DNA from: an uncultured Chthonomonas sp. | Lineage (GTDB): Bacteria; Armatimonadota; Chthonomonadetes; Chthonomonadales; CAJBBX01 | Direction of reading: 5' to 3' | DNA length: 64,000 nt | Assembly: GCA_903885605.1 (NCBI GenBank) | Contig: CAISJD010000097.1 | Span: 1 to 64,000 of the forward strand | Part shown: positions 55,170 to 63,900 of the stretch, piece by piece | Layout of the letters: every line of letters starts with the position of its first letter | Numbering within the stretch: the stretch's first letter is position 1 | Position numbers and translations under genes: made by a program | The notes under the pieces: model-generated | Database searches by the model: none | What the model was told of the DNA's origin: nothing | The model's input: only the letters and a program-made list of their open reading frames with translations

Positions 55170-55997
55170 TCAGGGACCGGGGGACGCGGCGAGCCGGTCG
55201 CGCAAGATACGCCACTCCGGCTGGAGTGCGAGGGCTTGCTCCGGGTTATGTAGGACCCAGTCACGGATGCGCGCACGGAACTCACCGGGCGCCTGTAGGC
55301 CGACCGAACTCAGCCGGCCGGCCAACGCCGCCATGAGGTCCTTCCCCGAGAACCAGCGGAGTATCCGGGTGGAGTCGTGAACGAGGCCGTCGTCGAAGCG
55401 GCGGGCGTAGCCGTCGAAGCGCTCCCGCAGCAATCCGGGCTCAAGCTCACTGTTCCACGCGTTCCGGTACTCAGCCACATGGGCGTCCATCCAGCCGGAA
55501 ACGGACACAGGGTCGAGCCGACCGGGCAGGATGAAGTCCTTGCCGCTATCGACGCCGGTGTCGAGTCTATACCAGCGCACCATGGCCTGCCGTGAGCTGC
55601 CAATGGCCCATCGCGCCGCCTGGTACCAGCGGATCGAGGCCGCTGCCGCCTGCAGCGCGGACTCGTAGTTACCCGCCACCGCCAGCACGGCATCGGCGAC
55701 AAGCGAGGGCTCCAAGAGGTAGCACTCCAGGCTGTGCCGAGACCACCGCCAGCCCAGGGGCGCGCCTTGCGCGGTCGCCCTGTCGATGACCGGCTCGTCG
55801 GACCGGCCGCCCGGCTCGAAGTCGAAATCACGGTCCCGCAGGTAGGCGGCACGCTGCCCGAGCTGGAGTGCATCCGTGACCCTTGTCACCAGAACCAGCT
55901 TGCCGCCGACCCGCTCGACTGTTGGCATGCCGCGACACAGCGCCGCCAGAATCGTGGCGTCCAGTCTGCCTTCCACGAACAGCCGGTCTATAGGCAT
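55170..55997 (-). CDS. DUF4435-type TOPRIM protein (AriB/AbiLii-like)
   Basis: 275 residues from the ATG at 55997. TOPRIM features: Glu9 in FVEGRLD at the end of strand 1 and the D-x-D-x-D stretch Asp55-Arg-Asp57-Phe-Asp59 after the second strand. Later WSRHSLECYLLEP resembles the DUF4435 signature region. In PARIS the DUF4435 protein (AriB) is a nuclease that attacks tRNA upon release from its ATPase; AbiL has a similar pair. The start overlaps the end of the upstream ATPase gene by 10 bases, the same arrangement as in those systems. The nuclease residues seem intact. Its trigger cannot be predicted here. Confidence 0.7.
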   Translation of the reverse strand: MPIDRLFVEGRLDATILAALCRGMPTVERVGGKLVLVTRVTDALQLGQRAAYLRDRDFDFEPGGRSDEPVIDRATAQGAPLGWRWSRHSLECYLLEPSLVADAVLAVAGNYESALQAAAASIRWYQAARWAIGSSRQAMVRWYRLDTGVDSGKDFILPGRLDPVSVSGWMDAHVAEYRNAWNSELEPGLLRERFDGYARRFDDGLVHDSTRILRWFSGKDLMAALAGRLSSVGLQAPGEFRARIRDWVLHNPEQALALQPEWRILRDRLAASPGP

Positions 55998-57058
55998 AGT
56001 CGGCCCCGCTCCAGGCGGACCTGCCACTCGTGGGGCACTGCGCCCTCAAGGTAGGGCGAGTGCGTCGTGGCAATGTACTGGCAGTCGGGCCCGAGGTGCG
56101 GCAGGGCGGCAAGCAGGGCCTGCTGCTGCGGCGGGTGCAGGTGCATCTCCAGTTCGTCGACCAGAACGATGGAGCGGGCGATGCTCATCGGGACGAAGCG
56201 GCAGATGAGCGCCATCACGGCCTGTTCACCGGATGACATTTCCGAGATGTCGAACTCAACGTCCTCGCGCCCGAGCAGGAAGAGGCCGTTGGCGCTGCCC
56301 TGCGCCGAGGCGGCGTCGCGCTCCGCCGGGCCAATGATTCGGGTACCGGGGTAGATGGCGCCGAACCGTTGCTCGACCTCACTGATATAGTCGCGCCCGC
56401 GCCCGGAACTGTGGTAGCCCCACCACTCCTTGAAGGAGCCACGGAGCTGCTCGACGCCTGCCACCCAGTCACCGGCGTCCTGCCCCGGCTCGAGCCGGGC
56501 CGTGCCCAGATTGCGGTACTGGTCGAACCAGAACACATCGCCCAGCCGCGAGAAGTAGTCATAGAACCTCAGCGGCAGCTGCGCCGAGAGGGTCCTGACG
56601 TAGTAGCGGCCCAGGAACTGGCATACGCCCTCGGGGCCTTGCGGCGAGGTCAGTCTGCCACCCTCGTAGCGAAGAGTGACCACGGTGTGGCGGCTTGGCT
56701 CAATGACCCGATGCGCCTGAAGCCAGTCGGTGGGTCGGCTATCGCGCCACGTGCCGTAGAGCTCGGCGACGGCTTCGATTTCGTCGTCGTCGAACCGCAC
56801 CTGGAGCTCCACCATGGGCGGGCCCAGCGTCGCGATCCGGTCGGCCATGAAGCCGTTCCAGGCGAGTTGCGACGCATCCCTGGTCTGGCGCGTTGCCAGC
56901 GACAGGACCAGTGCGATCGCTTGAAGGACGCTGGTCTTGCCGGAGCCGTTGTCGCCCAGGAGCAGCGTGAGCCGGCGTAGCCCGTCGTAGGCGCTCAGAT
57001 CAACGTTGAGCTCTCGCACGACCCTGAAGTTCTGTATTGAAACCTTTGCGAGCTTCAT
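55988..57058 (-). CDS. SMC/ABC-type AAA ATPase (AriA/AbiLi-like)
   Basis: 356 residues from the ATG at 57058. Domain order is that of an ABC-type ATPase of the AAA_15/AAA_21 class: N-terminal KVSIQNFRVVREL, Walker A GDNGSGKT at residues 35-42, the signature EMSSGEQAVMALI, Walker B SIVLVDELEMHLHP and the H-loop ATTHSPYLE. It is a compact member, without the long coiled coil of SMC proteins. Together with the DUF4435 gene it overlaps downstream, it looks like PARIS or AbiL: the ATPase senses a phage protein and restrains the toxin. A GGGGGCG ribosome site is weak. A possible -10 (TACAAT, reading minus at 57125-57120) lies about 60 bases upstream. Confidence 0.8.
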   Translation of the reverse strand: MKLAKVSIQNFRVVRELNVDLSAYDGLRRLTLLLGDNGSGKTSVLQAIALVLSLATRQTRDASQLAWNGFMADRIATLGPPMVELQVRFDDDEIEAVAELYGTWRDSRPTDWLQAHRVIEPSRHTVVTLRYEGGRLTSPQGPEGVCQFLGRYYVRTLSAQLPLRFYDYFSRLGDVFWFDQYRNLGTARLEPGQDAGDWVAGVEQLRGSFKEWWGYHSSGRGRDYISEVEQRFGAIYPGTRIIGPAERDAASAQGSANGLFLLGREDVEFDISEMSSGEQAVMALICRFVPMSIARSIVLVDELEMHLHPPQQQALLAALPHLGPDCQYIATTHSPYLEGAVPHEWQVRLERGRLCL

Positions 57059-57187
57059 GAAAGACGCCCCCGGGCGGCGGGCCCACGCGCATTCGGGTAC
57101 TGTAGGCGCTGCACGGTCGATTGTACCTAAGAGATGGGGACGCTGCCCGAAGCCACCATCTGACCCCCTCCGCCAAGGAGCCGCCGA

Positions 57188-57832
57188 ATGAGCGTAATGG
57201 GACCCGGTGATCGAAGCCGCGTGGCTCGCCTGCCCGGCAGGGCCGCCTACGACCGCGAGACGATCTGCGCCATCATCGACGAAGCGCCCCTCTGCCACGT
57301 CGGCTTCGTGGACCACGGCCAGCCTACGGTGATCCCCACGCTGCACGGGCGGCTGGGCGACACGCTCGTCATTCACGGGGCGCAGCGGTCGCGCCTCATC
57401 GAGCGGGCCGCATCCGGCGAGCCGGTCTGCCTCACCTTCACGCTGCTGGACGGGCTCGTCCTCGCGCGCTCGGCCTTCCACCACTCGGTGAACTACCGCT
57501 CGGCGGTGGTCTTCGGCGCAGGATGGCGCGTGAAGGAGGACGAGGAGAAGCTGGCGGCGCTGGAGGCGATCACCGACCGCCTCATGCCGGGCCGCTGGGC
57601 CGAGGTCCGCCCGCCCAACCCCCGCGAGCTGGCCGCCACGGCGGTGGTGGCAATCCGCATTGAGGAGGCCTCCGCCAAGCTCCGCACCGGCCCCCCGGTC
57701 GACGACCCTGCCGACCTGGCGTTGCCGATCTGGGCAGGAGTAGCGCCTCTCACCACGCAGTTCGCCACTCCGGAGCCGGCAGAGGACCTAACGCCCGGTA
57801 CCCCGCTCCCCAGGGCGTTACGACCGCGGTAA
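57188..57832 (+). CDS. pyridoxamine 5'-phosphate oxidase-family flavin-binding protein
   Basis: 214 residues, about the size of NimA-like PPOX proteins. The split-barrel fold is seen in [39 protein letters not shown] and [34 protein letters not shown], with [15 protein letters not shown] and WAGVAPL toward the end. It likely binds FMN or another flavin. A PPOX gene fragment highly similar to codons ~140-180 recurs at 59679. AAGGAG precedes the ATG. It is divergent from the defence ATPase and stands alone on this strand. Confidence 0.85.
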   Translation: MSVMGPGDRSRVARLPGRAAYDRETICAIIDEAPLCHVGFVDHGQPTVIPTLHGRLGDTLVIHGAQRSRLIERAASGEPVCLTFTLLDGLVLARSAFHHSVNYRSAVVFGAGWRVKEDEEKLAALEAITDRLMPGRWAEVRPPNPRELAATAVVAIRIEEASAKLRTGPPVDDPADLALPIWAGVAPLTTQFATPEPAEDLTPGTPLPRALRPR

Positions 57833-57937
57833 CCCGGCGCCCTCCGCCCCCTCTGCCGTTCCTTCGTCCCGCGGCAGGATTTCCTCCCTCCGGCGCCGAA
57901 TCAGCCATACAACACCCGCTCCCGTCGAGGTTGGCCC

Positions 57938-58311
57938 ATGTCGAAATGGCTCATCAAGAACGAGAAAGACGGTACCGTGCTCGCCCTCATCCCGGCGGCG
58001 AGTTCCTCGCGGGAGACGGCAAGGGCTTCCCTGTGACCCTTCCCGCCTACTACATCGCGGTGACACCGGTGACGAACGCGCAGTTCTCTCGGTTCGTTCG
58101 GGAAACGCGGAGATCGGGCTGGACCGATCCCGGTGGCAAGGACGACCATCCCGCGGTCAACGTCAACTGGGACGATGCGGCTGCCTACTGCGCCTGGGCC
58201 GGCCTGCGGCTGCCGAGCGAACTGGAGTGGGAGAAGGGCGCCCGGGGCCTGGACGGCCGCGATCAGCGCCAGACGAATGACCTATGCGCGACTCACGGAC
58301 GGAGGGTCTGA
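57938..58311 (+). pseudogene. frameshifted, truncated SUMF1 (formylglycine-generating-enzyme-like) gene
   Basis: The start reads [19 protein letters not shown] in one frame; one base is missing where homologues read PGGEFLAG, after which the next frame continues with [36 protein letters not shown], and [33 protein letters not shown], all SUMF1/FGE signatures. The C-terminal catalytic half, with the key Cys and substrate groove, is absent; after RGLDGRD the frame runs 18 residues into unrelated DNA overlapping the Doc toxin gene. It is a deletion remnant with a frameshift. Confidence 0.75.
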
Positions 58312-58694
58312 AGCCACCACGCCGTCAGTTCGGCCTTCGTCATCGCCCCGTCGGCCAGTGCCAGGGTGACGGATTCGAGCCCCTCCGGGCTCGGCAGCGT
58401 CTCCTCGGGTATCCCGTTCAGTGTCAGGAACAGGACCGCCGCGAAGGCCGCGACTCGCTTGTTCCCGTCTACAAAGGTGTGGTTCTGGTACAGATGAAAG
58501 TGCAGCGCGGCCGCCTGCTCCGCGAGACCGGCATGGAAGTAGACCCCGCCGAACATGGCGCGCGGCATCTCGATGGCGGACTCCAGCAGCGCCCAGTCGC
58601 GAACCCCCGTGCATCCTCCCTCCGCGGCCAGTGTGTCGTCGTGAATGGCGAGGACGTTGGCGAGGCTCAGGAACCGGACGGCCGTCAGGCTCAC
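58293..58694 (-). CDS. doc: Doc/Fic-family toxin
   Basis: 133 residues with the Fic/Doc core H-x-F-x-D-G-N-K-R: [13 protein letters not shown], preceded by a Doc-like helix ([13 protein letters not shown]). The start [20 protein letters not shown] and the [23 protein letters not shown] segment match Doc (death on curing) proteins. Doc transfers a phosphate to EF-Tu and stops translation; the cognate antitoxin blocks it. The start overlaps the antitoxin stop by ATGA. A slight extension beyond the usual Doc length exists at the C-terminus ([11 protein letters not shown]). Confidence 0.88.
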   Translation of the reverse strand: MSLTAVRFLSLANVLAIHDDTLAAEGGCTGVRDWALLESAIEMPRAMFGGVYFHAGLAEQAAALHFHLYQNHTFVDGNKRVAAFAAVLFLTLNGIPEETLPSPEGLESVTLALADGAMTKAELTAWWLQTLRP

Positions 58695-58918
58695 TTCGCC
58701 AGGTTCTCGAGCATCCGCCCGTAGCGCGGGCGAAGCCGCGCCATGGCTTCGCCCAACTCCTGCGCAGGCACGCCGGTATCGGCAGGGGTGATCACCAGGG
58801 AGCCACCGTGAAGCGTGATGTGCACGGGCGTATCCGCGGTCATGTGGAGTGCCTCAAGAATCGTCCGGTCGAAGACCAGGGCCACACTGTTGCCGTGGCG
58901 CTGCAAGGTGCGCGTCAT
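58691..58918 (-). CDS. AbrB/MazE-like antitoxin
   Basis: 75 residues, first in the toxin-antitoxin operon. The N-terminus is an AbrB/SpoVT-like swapped-hairpin domain (LQRHGNSVALVFDRTILEAL then VHITLHGGSLVITPA), and the C-terminal tail ([21 protein letters not shown]) would bind the toxin. Doc toxins are more often paired with Phd antitoxins, but AbrB-type partners occur with Doc-like toxins too. A GGGAGG ribosome site and a strong promoter lie upstream. The toxin start overlaps its stop. Confidence 0.85.
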   Translation of the reverse strand: MTRTLQRHGNSVALVFDRTILEALHMTADTPVHITLHGGSLVITPADTGVPAQELGEAMARLRPRYGRMLENLAK

Positions 58919-58947
58919 GGCGATACCTCCCGGCTCGTTAGTACACC

Positions 58948-58976
58948 GTTATAACACACGGCCGGGCACGTGTCAA
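58948..58976 (-). promoter_or_regulatory. sigma-70 promoter of the antitoxin-toxin operon, with palindrome at the -10
   Basis: Reading minus, TTGACA (58976-58971) and TATAAC (58953-58948) are spaced by exactly 17 bases, a near-consensus promoter. The -10 lies in a GTTATAAC palindrome (58948-58955), a plausible antitoxin operator. The antitoxin ATG is about 30 bases downstream. Confidence 0.8.
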
Positions 58977-59007
58977 CCGCTCTCCCCTCGGCTGGTCTGA
59001 GTGCATG

Positions 59008-59281
59008 GGAGAGATCACGCTGAACGACAGGCGACAACGACGCGAGGGTTGGGGCGCCAGGGTGTCTACTCCAAAGCCGACCTGATGACCATGCGGGCGT
59101 TTGCCGAGACGTGGCCGGACCCCCAAATCGTCCAACAGGCTGTTGGACAACTGCCGTGGGGCCACGACCTCGTGCTGCTGACGAGGCCTAAGTCGCCGGA
59201 GCTCCGCCTGGCCTATGCGCAGCGCGCTACCCGGCACGGCTGGTCGCGGAGCGTTCTCAGCACGCACGTCGAACGCCGGCC
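59008..59281 (+). pseudogene. DUF1016 (YhcG-like PD-(D/E)XK) nuclease N-domain fragment
   Basis: Two pieces of the DUF1016 N-terminal domain are joined out of frame. The first reads QRREGWGARV, as in the family's EGWGAKV motif, and then a deletion brings YSKADLMTMRAFAETWPDP, IVQQAVGQLPWGHDLVLL and ATRHGWSRSVLSTHVE, which matches YMRAFAEAWP / QLPWGHNLVLL / GWSRNVL. No nuclease domain follows. The gene is dead and probably an internal deletion of a former DUF1016 gene. Confidence 0.7.
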
Positions 59282-59630
59282 GACATCTGCGTGGAGGAGC
59301 CCATCGAGCATACGCCCATGGTCCCGTCGCAGGTCTACTTCGACACGCCGGGGCACTTCCACATCGGCGCCCGGGCGTGCGCGGCTCGACTGGAGCGAAC
59401 GGTCCAACGGCCACCGGTACTGGACCCCGGGCCCTGCCGAGGAGAGGGAGTGCGTCTACACCCTCAACGAGGGAGACACGCTCCGCATCTCACCGCCGGG
59501 CGTGGCGGGTCAGCACCGGCTCCGGGTGGAGTTCGCGGTGGACGCCGAGCGGTACCTCTGCGCCACGGTCCACGACCTGAAGCTGAAGCGCGACATCCGC
59601 GAGAACGCCCGGCTCGTGAAGCTGCGATAG
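59282..59630 (+). pseudogene. remnants of an Hsp70-like gene (N- and C-terminal pieces joined)
   Basis: From 59282 one frame reads DICVEEPIEHTPMVPSQVYF and DTPGHFHIGARACA, similar to the N-terminal actin-fold region of Hsp70-like proteins. After about 59385 the other frame gives RECVYTLNEGDTLRISPPGV, HRLRVEFAVDAERYLCATVH and DLKLKRDIRENARLVKLR then a stop, like the C-terminal beta region of such chaperones. The central part is absent and the frames differ, so this is a deletion relic. The family call is tentative. Confidence 0.45.
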
Positions 59631-59678
59631 CCGAAGCCCAACCGAGCCGCCAGGGCTGAGGGCGTCCTCCGGCTCTTC

Positions 59679-59831
59679 CGCCCGCCCAACCCACGCGAGC
59701 CGGCCGCCACGGCGGCGGTGGCGATCCGCATTGAGGAGGCCTCCGCCAAGCTGCGCACCGGCCCCCCGGTCGACGACCCCGCCGACCTGGCGCCCGGAAC
59801 GCCTCTACCGGGAGCGCTCAGGGGGCGCTAG
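59679..59831 (+). pseudogene. duplicated C-terminal fragment of a PPOX-family gene
   Basis: 51 codons reading RPPNPREPAATAAVAIRIEE and [20 protein letters not shown] with a TAG. It is nearly identical to codons about 140-182 of the PPOX gene 2 kb upstream, including [22 protein letters not shown], but has lost the WAGVAPL segment and has a short altered end. No start is available. It is most simply a partial duplication or the scar of a deleted paralogue. Confidence 0.75.
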
Positions 59832-59866
59832 CCCGGCCGCGGCCGTGCTCCATTCGGGTACGGGGC

Positions 59867-60553
59867 CTACGGCGGAGCCAGCGAGCCCTTGCCGAGCCAC
59901 TGGCTCCAGACCGCCGCCTTCAGGTCGCCGCGCCGCACGGCGGGGTCGGCCGCAACGATGGCGCGGACCTTGTCCAACTCCTTCTCACGGAAGATCAGGA
60001 CCTGGCGGACGGCGCCGGGCTTCGTGGCCCTGAACGCCACAGCGGGACCATCGGCTGCAGACAGCTTGAGGTAGCGCGAGGGATCGGCCTTGCGCTTCTC
60101 CTGACCGGGCGCGGCCGTGAAGATGGCGATGGAGTGCTGCTCGATGCCGGTCTCCTCGGGCGTCCCGAGGGCCATGGCGGCCATCTCGCCCTCGATGGCC
60201 ACGGGCTTCATCACCCGGTGCTGGATGTAGGGGTCCTCGACGAAGTGGCGCGCCGCATCACCGGCCGAGGCGATGTCCAGGACCACGATGCCGCGCACCT
60301 TGCGGTCGGGATCGCTCAGCGGCCCGGCGAGCTTCAGGACGCCCTCGGCGTGGCGCTTCTTGAAGTTGCCGATATGCTCGGCCTGCCACTTCTCCAGTGT
60401 GGCCTGGTCGTGGCCGCCGGAGCCCTGATCCAGCTCCAGGAATATGAAGACCATCTTGTGGGGCCCCTTCCCTGATGCGGCATGGGCCGGTAGTGCGGCG
60501 GACATGGCCGCGAGGCAGCCCAGGATGCCGTAGAACCGCGCTCGTATGCTCAT
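59867..60553 (-). CDS. exported YCII-domain protein
   Basis: 228 residues with a signal peptide (MSIRARFYGILGCLAAMSAALPAHA). The body contains a YCII-related (dimeric alpha-beta barrel) domain: KMVFIFLELDQG, then HIGNFKKRHAEGVLKLAGPLSDPDRKVRGIVVLDI and DAARHFVEDPYIQ, with the conserved His-Asp motif. A second, less clear YCII-like half follows (QHSIAIFTAAPGQ onward). The role of exported YCII proteins is unknown; bacterial cytosolic YCII proteins include chlorophenol dechlorinases. It stands alone, with no clear operon partner. Confidence 0.75.
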   Translation of the reverse strand: MSIRARFYGILGCLAAMSAALPAHAASGKGPHKMVFIFLELDQGSGGHDQATLEKWQAEHIGNFKKRHAEGVLKLAGPLSDPDRKVRGIVVLDIASAGDAARHFVEDPYIQHRVMKPVAIEGEMAAMALGTPEETGIEQHSIAIFTAAPGQEKRKADPSRYLKLSAADGPAVAFRATKPGAVRQVLIFREKELDKVRAIVAADPAVRRGDLKAAVWSQWLGKGSLAPP

Positions 60554-60958
60554 GCAGGGAACTACCGCACGGCGCCGGCCGCGGTTCCCGATGGCGCGGC
60601 GTCTGCCGTGCAGCCTCTCCCGGCGCCGGCGGGCTTCCTGCCCCTCCGGTGAATGTCACCGGGAGAACGCCGGCGCGAAGGCCACACGCGCCTGTCCCAA
60701 CCTGGAGTTCAGTCCCCGCGCCATCCCGTTGCTGAATCCGTCAACAGGGCCAATGAGGGCAGGCCCTGAACCGCCTCGCGAACCGACTGCGGCTACCTCG
60801 ACTCACCCACCGAGCACTGCCGTACCAGGACAGAGCATCATGCTTCAGTGCCTCACTTCCTGGGGGCAGTTCGGTGCTGTCGACGTTGTCGAGAGACGGC
60901 GCCGTTGCCGCCCTGCTCTTAACTTGCCCTTTTTGGCTTTCGACTGCCTCTCCTGCCG
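60554..60958. other. 405-base intergenic region without visible features
   Basis: GC-rich sequence between the start of the YCII-domain gene and the end of the HzsA-like gene, both on the minus strand. The only structure I see is a small hairpin (CCGGTGA ATG TCACCGG, about 60647-60663). There is no ORF with a sensible ribosome site or composition, and no strong promoter motif. The promoter of the YCII gene should lie here. Confidence 0.5.
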
Positions 60959-63900
60959 CTACTGCAGCGTGGGCATGGCGGCGCTTTCGCCTCGCATCTG
61001 CCTCGCCTGCTCCTCGGGGGCGTAGACGCCGTAGAAGAGGGCGTTCAGGTCGATCCACTCGGCCAGGGCCCGGCGCTCTTCGTCGGCGAGGGTGATGCCG
61101 TGGTGGCCCGATGCCAGCAGGCGCATGAGGCGGCTGCCTCGGGCGCCGTAGGCTCCGCCGGGCGGCGTCACCTGCACCTGGTTGCGGGCTCCGAAGCGGG
61201 GAACCAGTGCCTGCGCAGCGTTGCGGAGGTTGGTGGCTCCGCCGTCGAAGGTCCGGCCGCCGCATAGCGACCAGTAGGAGGCGGAGAAGGCCCCGCGCGG
61301 CGTTCCGGTCAGGTCCAGCGTGCCCGAGTTGGGACCGTGGCACGAGACGCAGCGCCGGTTGAGGACGGGCTGCACCGAGGCCATGTAGGAGTAGGGCCGC
61401 CCGTCGCGCGGGCCCGCGAGCAGCTTCGACGGCGCCCGCCGCATGGCAAGCACGCTATTCGGAGCCACGCGCCCGCCCTCAGACCGGCCCTCATGGCAAC
61501 CCACGCAGGAGATCCGCTCGCCGCGCTGCAGGTAGGTGAGTGAGCGCATGGTCTGCACCGCCGCGCCGTCGGCGTCCAGCGCCTGGAAGAGGATCGGCTT
61601 CATCGCGGGGACTGTGAACCGCGCCGAGCCGTCTGCCTCCACCGGCACCGTTCCGAGGACGGCACGGGCGTTCTCCTCGCCGGCCAGGCCCACGGCGGGC
61701 GCGTCGGCGATGTTGGTCGTCTTCGGGAAGATCTGCACCAGCCGAAGCTGCTTGACCGTGCCGCGCGGGATGCCCGGCAGGCCCCGGTAGACGTCCTGCA
61801 GCATCACCTCGCCGGTCTCGGGCGACGATTTCGGCAGCGTGGAGGCTGCGGCGGGTGGGCAGGGGCGCGGGCGGAGCGGGATGGGCGTGACGGCGCCGAT
61901 CTCCGGGTCGCGGTAGAGCATCTCACGGTTGCCGTGGGCGTCCAGCAGGTAGATGCCCAGCGCGTCGGGCCGGTTGGCGCCGGGCTCCCAGACCAGCGGG
62001 TAGGGGCTGTAGGCGACCAGGAAGTAGCGCTCCGAGAGGGGCCATGGGCTGCAGTAGTACTCCCGGATGTCGTTGGTCTCGGCCTCCGGGAAGGGCACCG
62101 TGGGCGTGATGCGCGTAAGCGGCTTGTGCCCGTTCTCGCCCTTCGTGGGGTCCAGCACGACGATGGAGCCCGCCGTCATGGAGTGGTGCGCCGAGGCGGT
62201 GAAGACCCACTTGCGCGTGCCGGGGATCGGCTGGGCCTGGAACGAGCAGTGGGGCGAGGGCGTGGCGTTGCCCCAGAAGTTGGCCGGCGCGGTGCCGTCG
62301 GGGCGCGTGGTCCAGAGGTTCTGGTGCGTCACGGCGTCGCGGTCGATGTAGTCCCAGCGGGCGTAGACGATCTGGCCGTCGTGGCCGGTTGTGGGGAACC
62401 ACTCGTTGGTGTCGTGCATGGAGAGCAGGCGCAGGCCCGAGCCGTCGGGCTGCACGCGATGGAGCGTGTAGACGTGGGTCCGCTTGCTGAAGCCCGCGCC
62501 GAAGCAGCGCGAGTATCCCCCGCGCCGGGTGGAGCTGAAGGCGATGCCTCCGTCGGGCAGGTAGTTGGGCATCAGGTCGTCGAACGGGCCGCGCGTGATC
62601 TGCCTGAGGCCGCCCTTGAGGTCAGTCTCATAGATGTGATAGGAGCGCTCTTCGGGGCTCTCGACGTCCAGCGTGGAGGGATCGGGCTCGGCGGCGCGGC
62701 AGTCGACCCAGGAGAAGACCACCCGCTTGGCGTCATAGGAGAGCCTCGGCTCCAGCACGCTGCCGTGGGCCAGCCGACCGCCCAGGAGGTCTCGGCTCTG
62801 GAGCGAGTAGCCGGGCCTATCGAGCAGGAAGAGGCCCCCGCCGGCCCGTGCGCGCCAGCCGTAGTACTGCATGACCAGGTGGCTGTAGCTGGGCGGCACG
62901 CGCTTGTTGAAGAGGATGGGAGTGCGCGGGAGCAGCGGGTTGGCCAGCGCCACGCGCCGCTTGAGCCATCGGACCCGGAAGTAGAGCGACCGTGCCTGCG
63001 CCTCGGTGAGGTCCGGCCGTAGCGAAACCGGGGCCATGGAGCGCCACTGTGCGCGCTGGGCGTCGAGACGCAGGTTCGCCGACCGCGTGAGGTCCGCCAT
63101 GAGCCGCCAGGCGCCCTCCATGTGCGTCCGGGCAGCCATGGTGAACGAGCGGGGCTGGGCGGGCGCCTCGGCTGAGGCGCTGAGCCCGTCCTCCCGGAGC
63201 CAGTCGGCGGCTACGAGCCACCAGAGGCCCAGTTCGAGGCTACCTGAGCCGGGTGCGGCGGCCACGCCCGTCCGGGAGCAGGCCTGCTGCAACGCGCGCC
63301 GCAACCCGGCCATGGGCGCGGTGCAGGAGGGGTCGCGCAGGGCCTCGTCCAGCGCGCGGAAGCCGTTGGCCGAAGGGCCCTTATAGGCCGCCAGCACGGT
63401 GGCCGAGCACCCGGCGCGGAGGCGCACGGCGCCGTCGGCGGTCAGTTCGGCGTCCACCGGACCGGGGGCGGCCGTGGCGACGGCCACGCCGCCGGTGTCG
63501 TCGGCATCGGCCAACACAGCCACAGGGAGCGCGTCGGCGGGCAGGGCGGCGCGGCCGGTGGGCTGCAGCCGCAGGATGAGCGGAGAGCTATCGGCCCGGA
63601 TGCCGCAGAGCGCGTGTCCGGCCGGACCGGCGGCGTCGGCCCGCTCCATCTCGTAGGACCAGCCCTGGGCGCCCTGCTTGCCGGCCTCGAACGCGGCGGA
63701 AGCCTGCAGACGGCTACCGTCCGGGAGCGTGACCACGGGGTCCCAGTAAGTAGTGTCGCAGGGGATGTCGCCGCGCTTCAGGACCACGAAGCGGAGCGCG
63801 TCGCCGGGGCGGACCTCCAGCACGAGGCCCGGATCGACGCCGACGGGGTCGTTGTAGGCGATGTCGGCGGACCAGACGGTGCGTGCGTTGAGGCGTATCT

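Noticed and set aside
59001-59630. A single intact nuclease gene
   Set aside because: The frame merges a DUF1016 piece with an unrelated C-terminal piece, and the best homologous pieces are in different frames.
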